From an uncultured Bilophila sp. (GTDB taxonomy: Bacteria; Desulfobacterota; Desulfovibrionia; Desulfovibrionales; Desulfovibrionaceae): 5,004 nucleotides of DNA. Position 1 is the stretch's first letter. Every line of letters begins with the position of its first letter. Below the pieces are notes generated by a model. The model was not told where the DNA came from. It searched no databases and worked only from the letters and a program-made list of their open reading frames with translations. Of this stretch, positions 4,928-5,004 are shown piece by piece. Location of the stretch: positions 1 through 5,004 of the forward strand of contig CAUHBW010000299.1 in the NCBI GenBank assembly GCA_959604115.1, written 5' to 3'. The translations under genes and the position numbers were made by a program.

Positions 4928-5004
4928 CTATCCACCGAGATAGGCGGCTTTGACCTTTGGGTCCTTGAGGAGTTCCTGTCCGGGGGCCTCGGCGACGACG
5001 CGGC
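4928..5004 (-). CDS. livF: C-terminal end of a branched-chain amino acid ABC transporter ATP-binding protein (LivF-like)
   Basis: Twenty-four codons remain before a TAG stop (4930-4928); the rest lies beyond the right edge. The tail ends ELLKDPKVKAAYLGG. The pattern (G-x-ELL-x-(N/D)P-x-V-x-x-AYLGG at the C-terminus) is characteristic of the LivF/LivG ATPases that drive branched-chain amino acid import at the inner membrane. The AYLGG ending favours LivF over LivG, whose tail usually runs on past this motif. No Walker motifs are in view, so the call rests on this tail alone. It marks host chromosome on the far side of the tRNA. Confidence 0.7.
   Translation of the reverse strand, partial: RVVAEAPGQELLKDPKVKAAYLGG

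Overview
The window looks like one end of an integrated mobile genetic element (a prophage, phage satellite or integrative plasmid with a P4-type replication module) beside a host tRNA-Lys gene. Everything recognisable is encoded on the minus strand. The host is a GC-rich bacterium using ordinary bacterial promoters and Shine-Dalgarno sites. The gene style fits Desulfovibrio-like sulfate reducers, but that is an impression and no marker in the window proves it.

Right to left, in the direction of transcription: (1) 4815-5004 is host chromosome: the last codons of a branched-chain amino acid ABC transporter ATPase (LivF-like), candidate terminator hairpins and a near-consensus promoter (TTGACA-N17-TATCAA). 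(2) 4739-4814 is an intact tRNA-Lys(UUU) with encoded CCA, followed by a hairpin terminator. Its 3' end faces the element, the classic arrangement for tRNA-site integration. (3) 4563-4691 holds six copies of a TAGCA(A) motif, several spaced exactly 11 bp apart, which look like arm-type binding sites of an integrase or excisionase. No integrase gene lies in the window. (4) 4311-4550 is non-coding, with several hairpins that end in a strong intrinsic terminator folding as a three-way junction just upstream of the first operon gene. It looks like an attenuated leader. (5) 4280-779 is a tight four-gene operon joined by ATGA, ATGA and TGATG overlaps: a 66-aa unknown, a 127-aa unknown, a 165-aa cysteine-rich putative zinc protein, and a large primase/helicase. 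The last has CHC2-like zinc finger, TOPRIM, D5_N and SF3 helicase regions and resembles the alpha protein of phage P4. A frameshift at about 3048-3061 separates the zinc finger from the rest. (6) 241-778 is non-coding and looks like the replication origin. About five composite repeats (consensus near GGTGGATCACTGGCGGTCAGT) point inward from both sides toward an AT-rich and alternating purine-pyrimidine core. (7) 240-1 is the start of a further minus-strand gene of unknown function that runs off the left edge.

Inferred logic: the operon makes the replication initiator/primase/helicase, which would act on the repeat-rich origin just downstream of its own gene. The leader terminator would limit operon expression, and the tRNA-proximal repeats would serve integration and excision. 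Most notable are the symmetric origin with a possible Z-DNA core, the attenuator-like leader, the frameshifted primase and the phased repeats at the attachment site.
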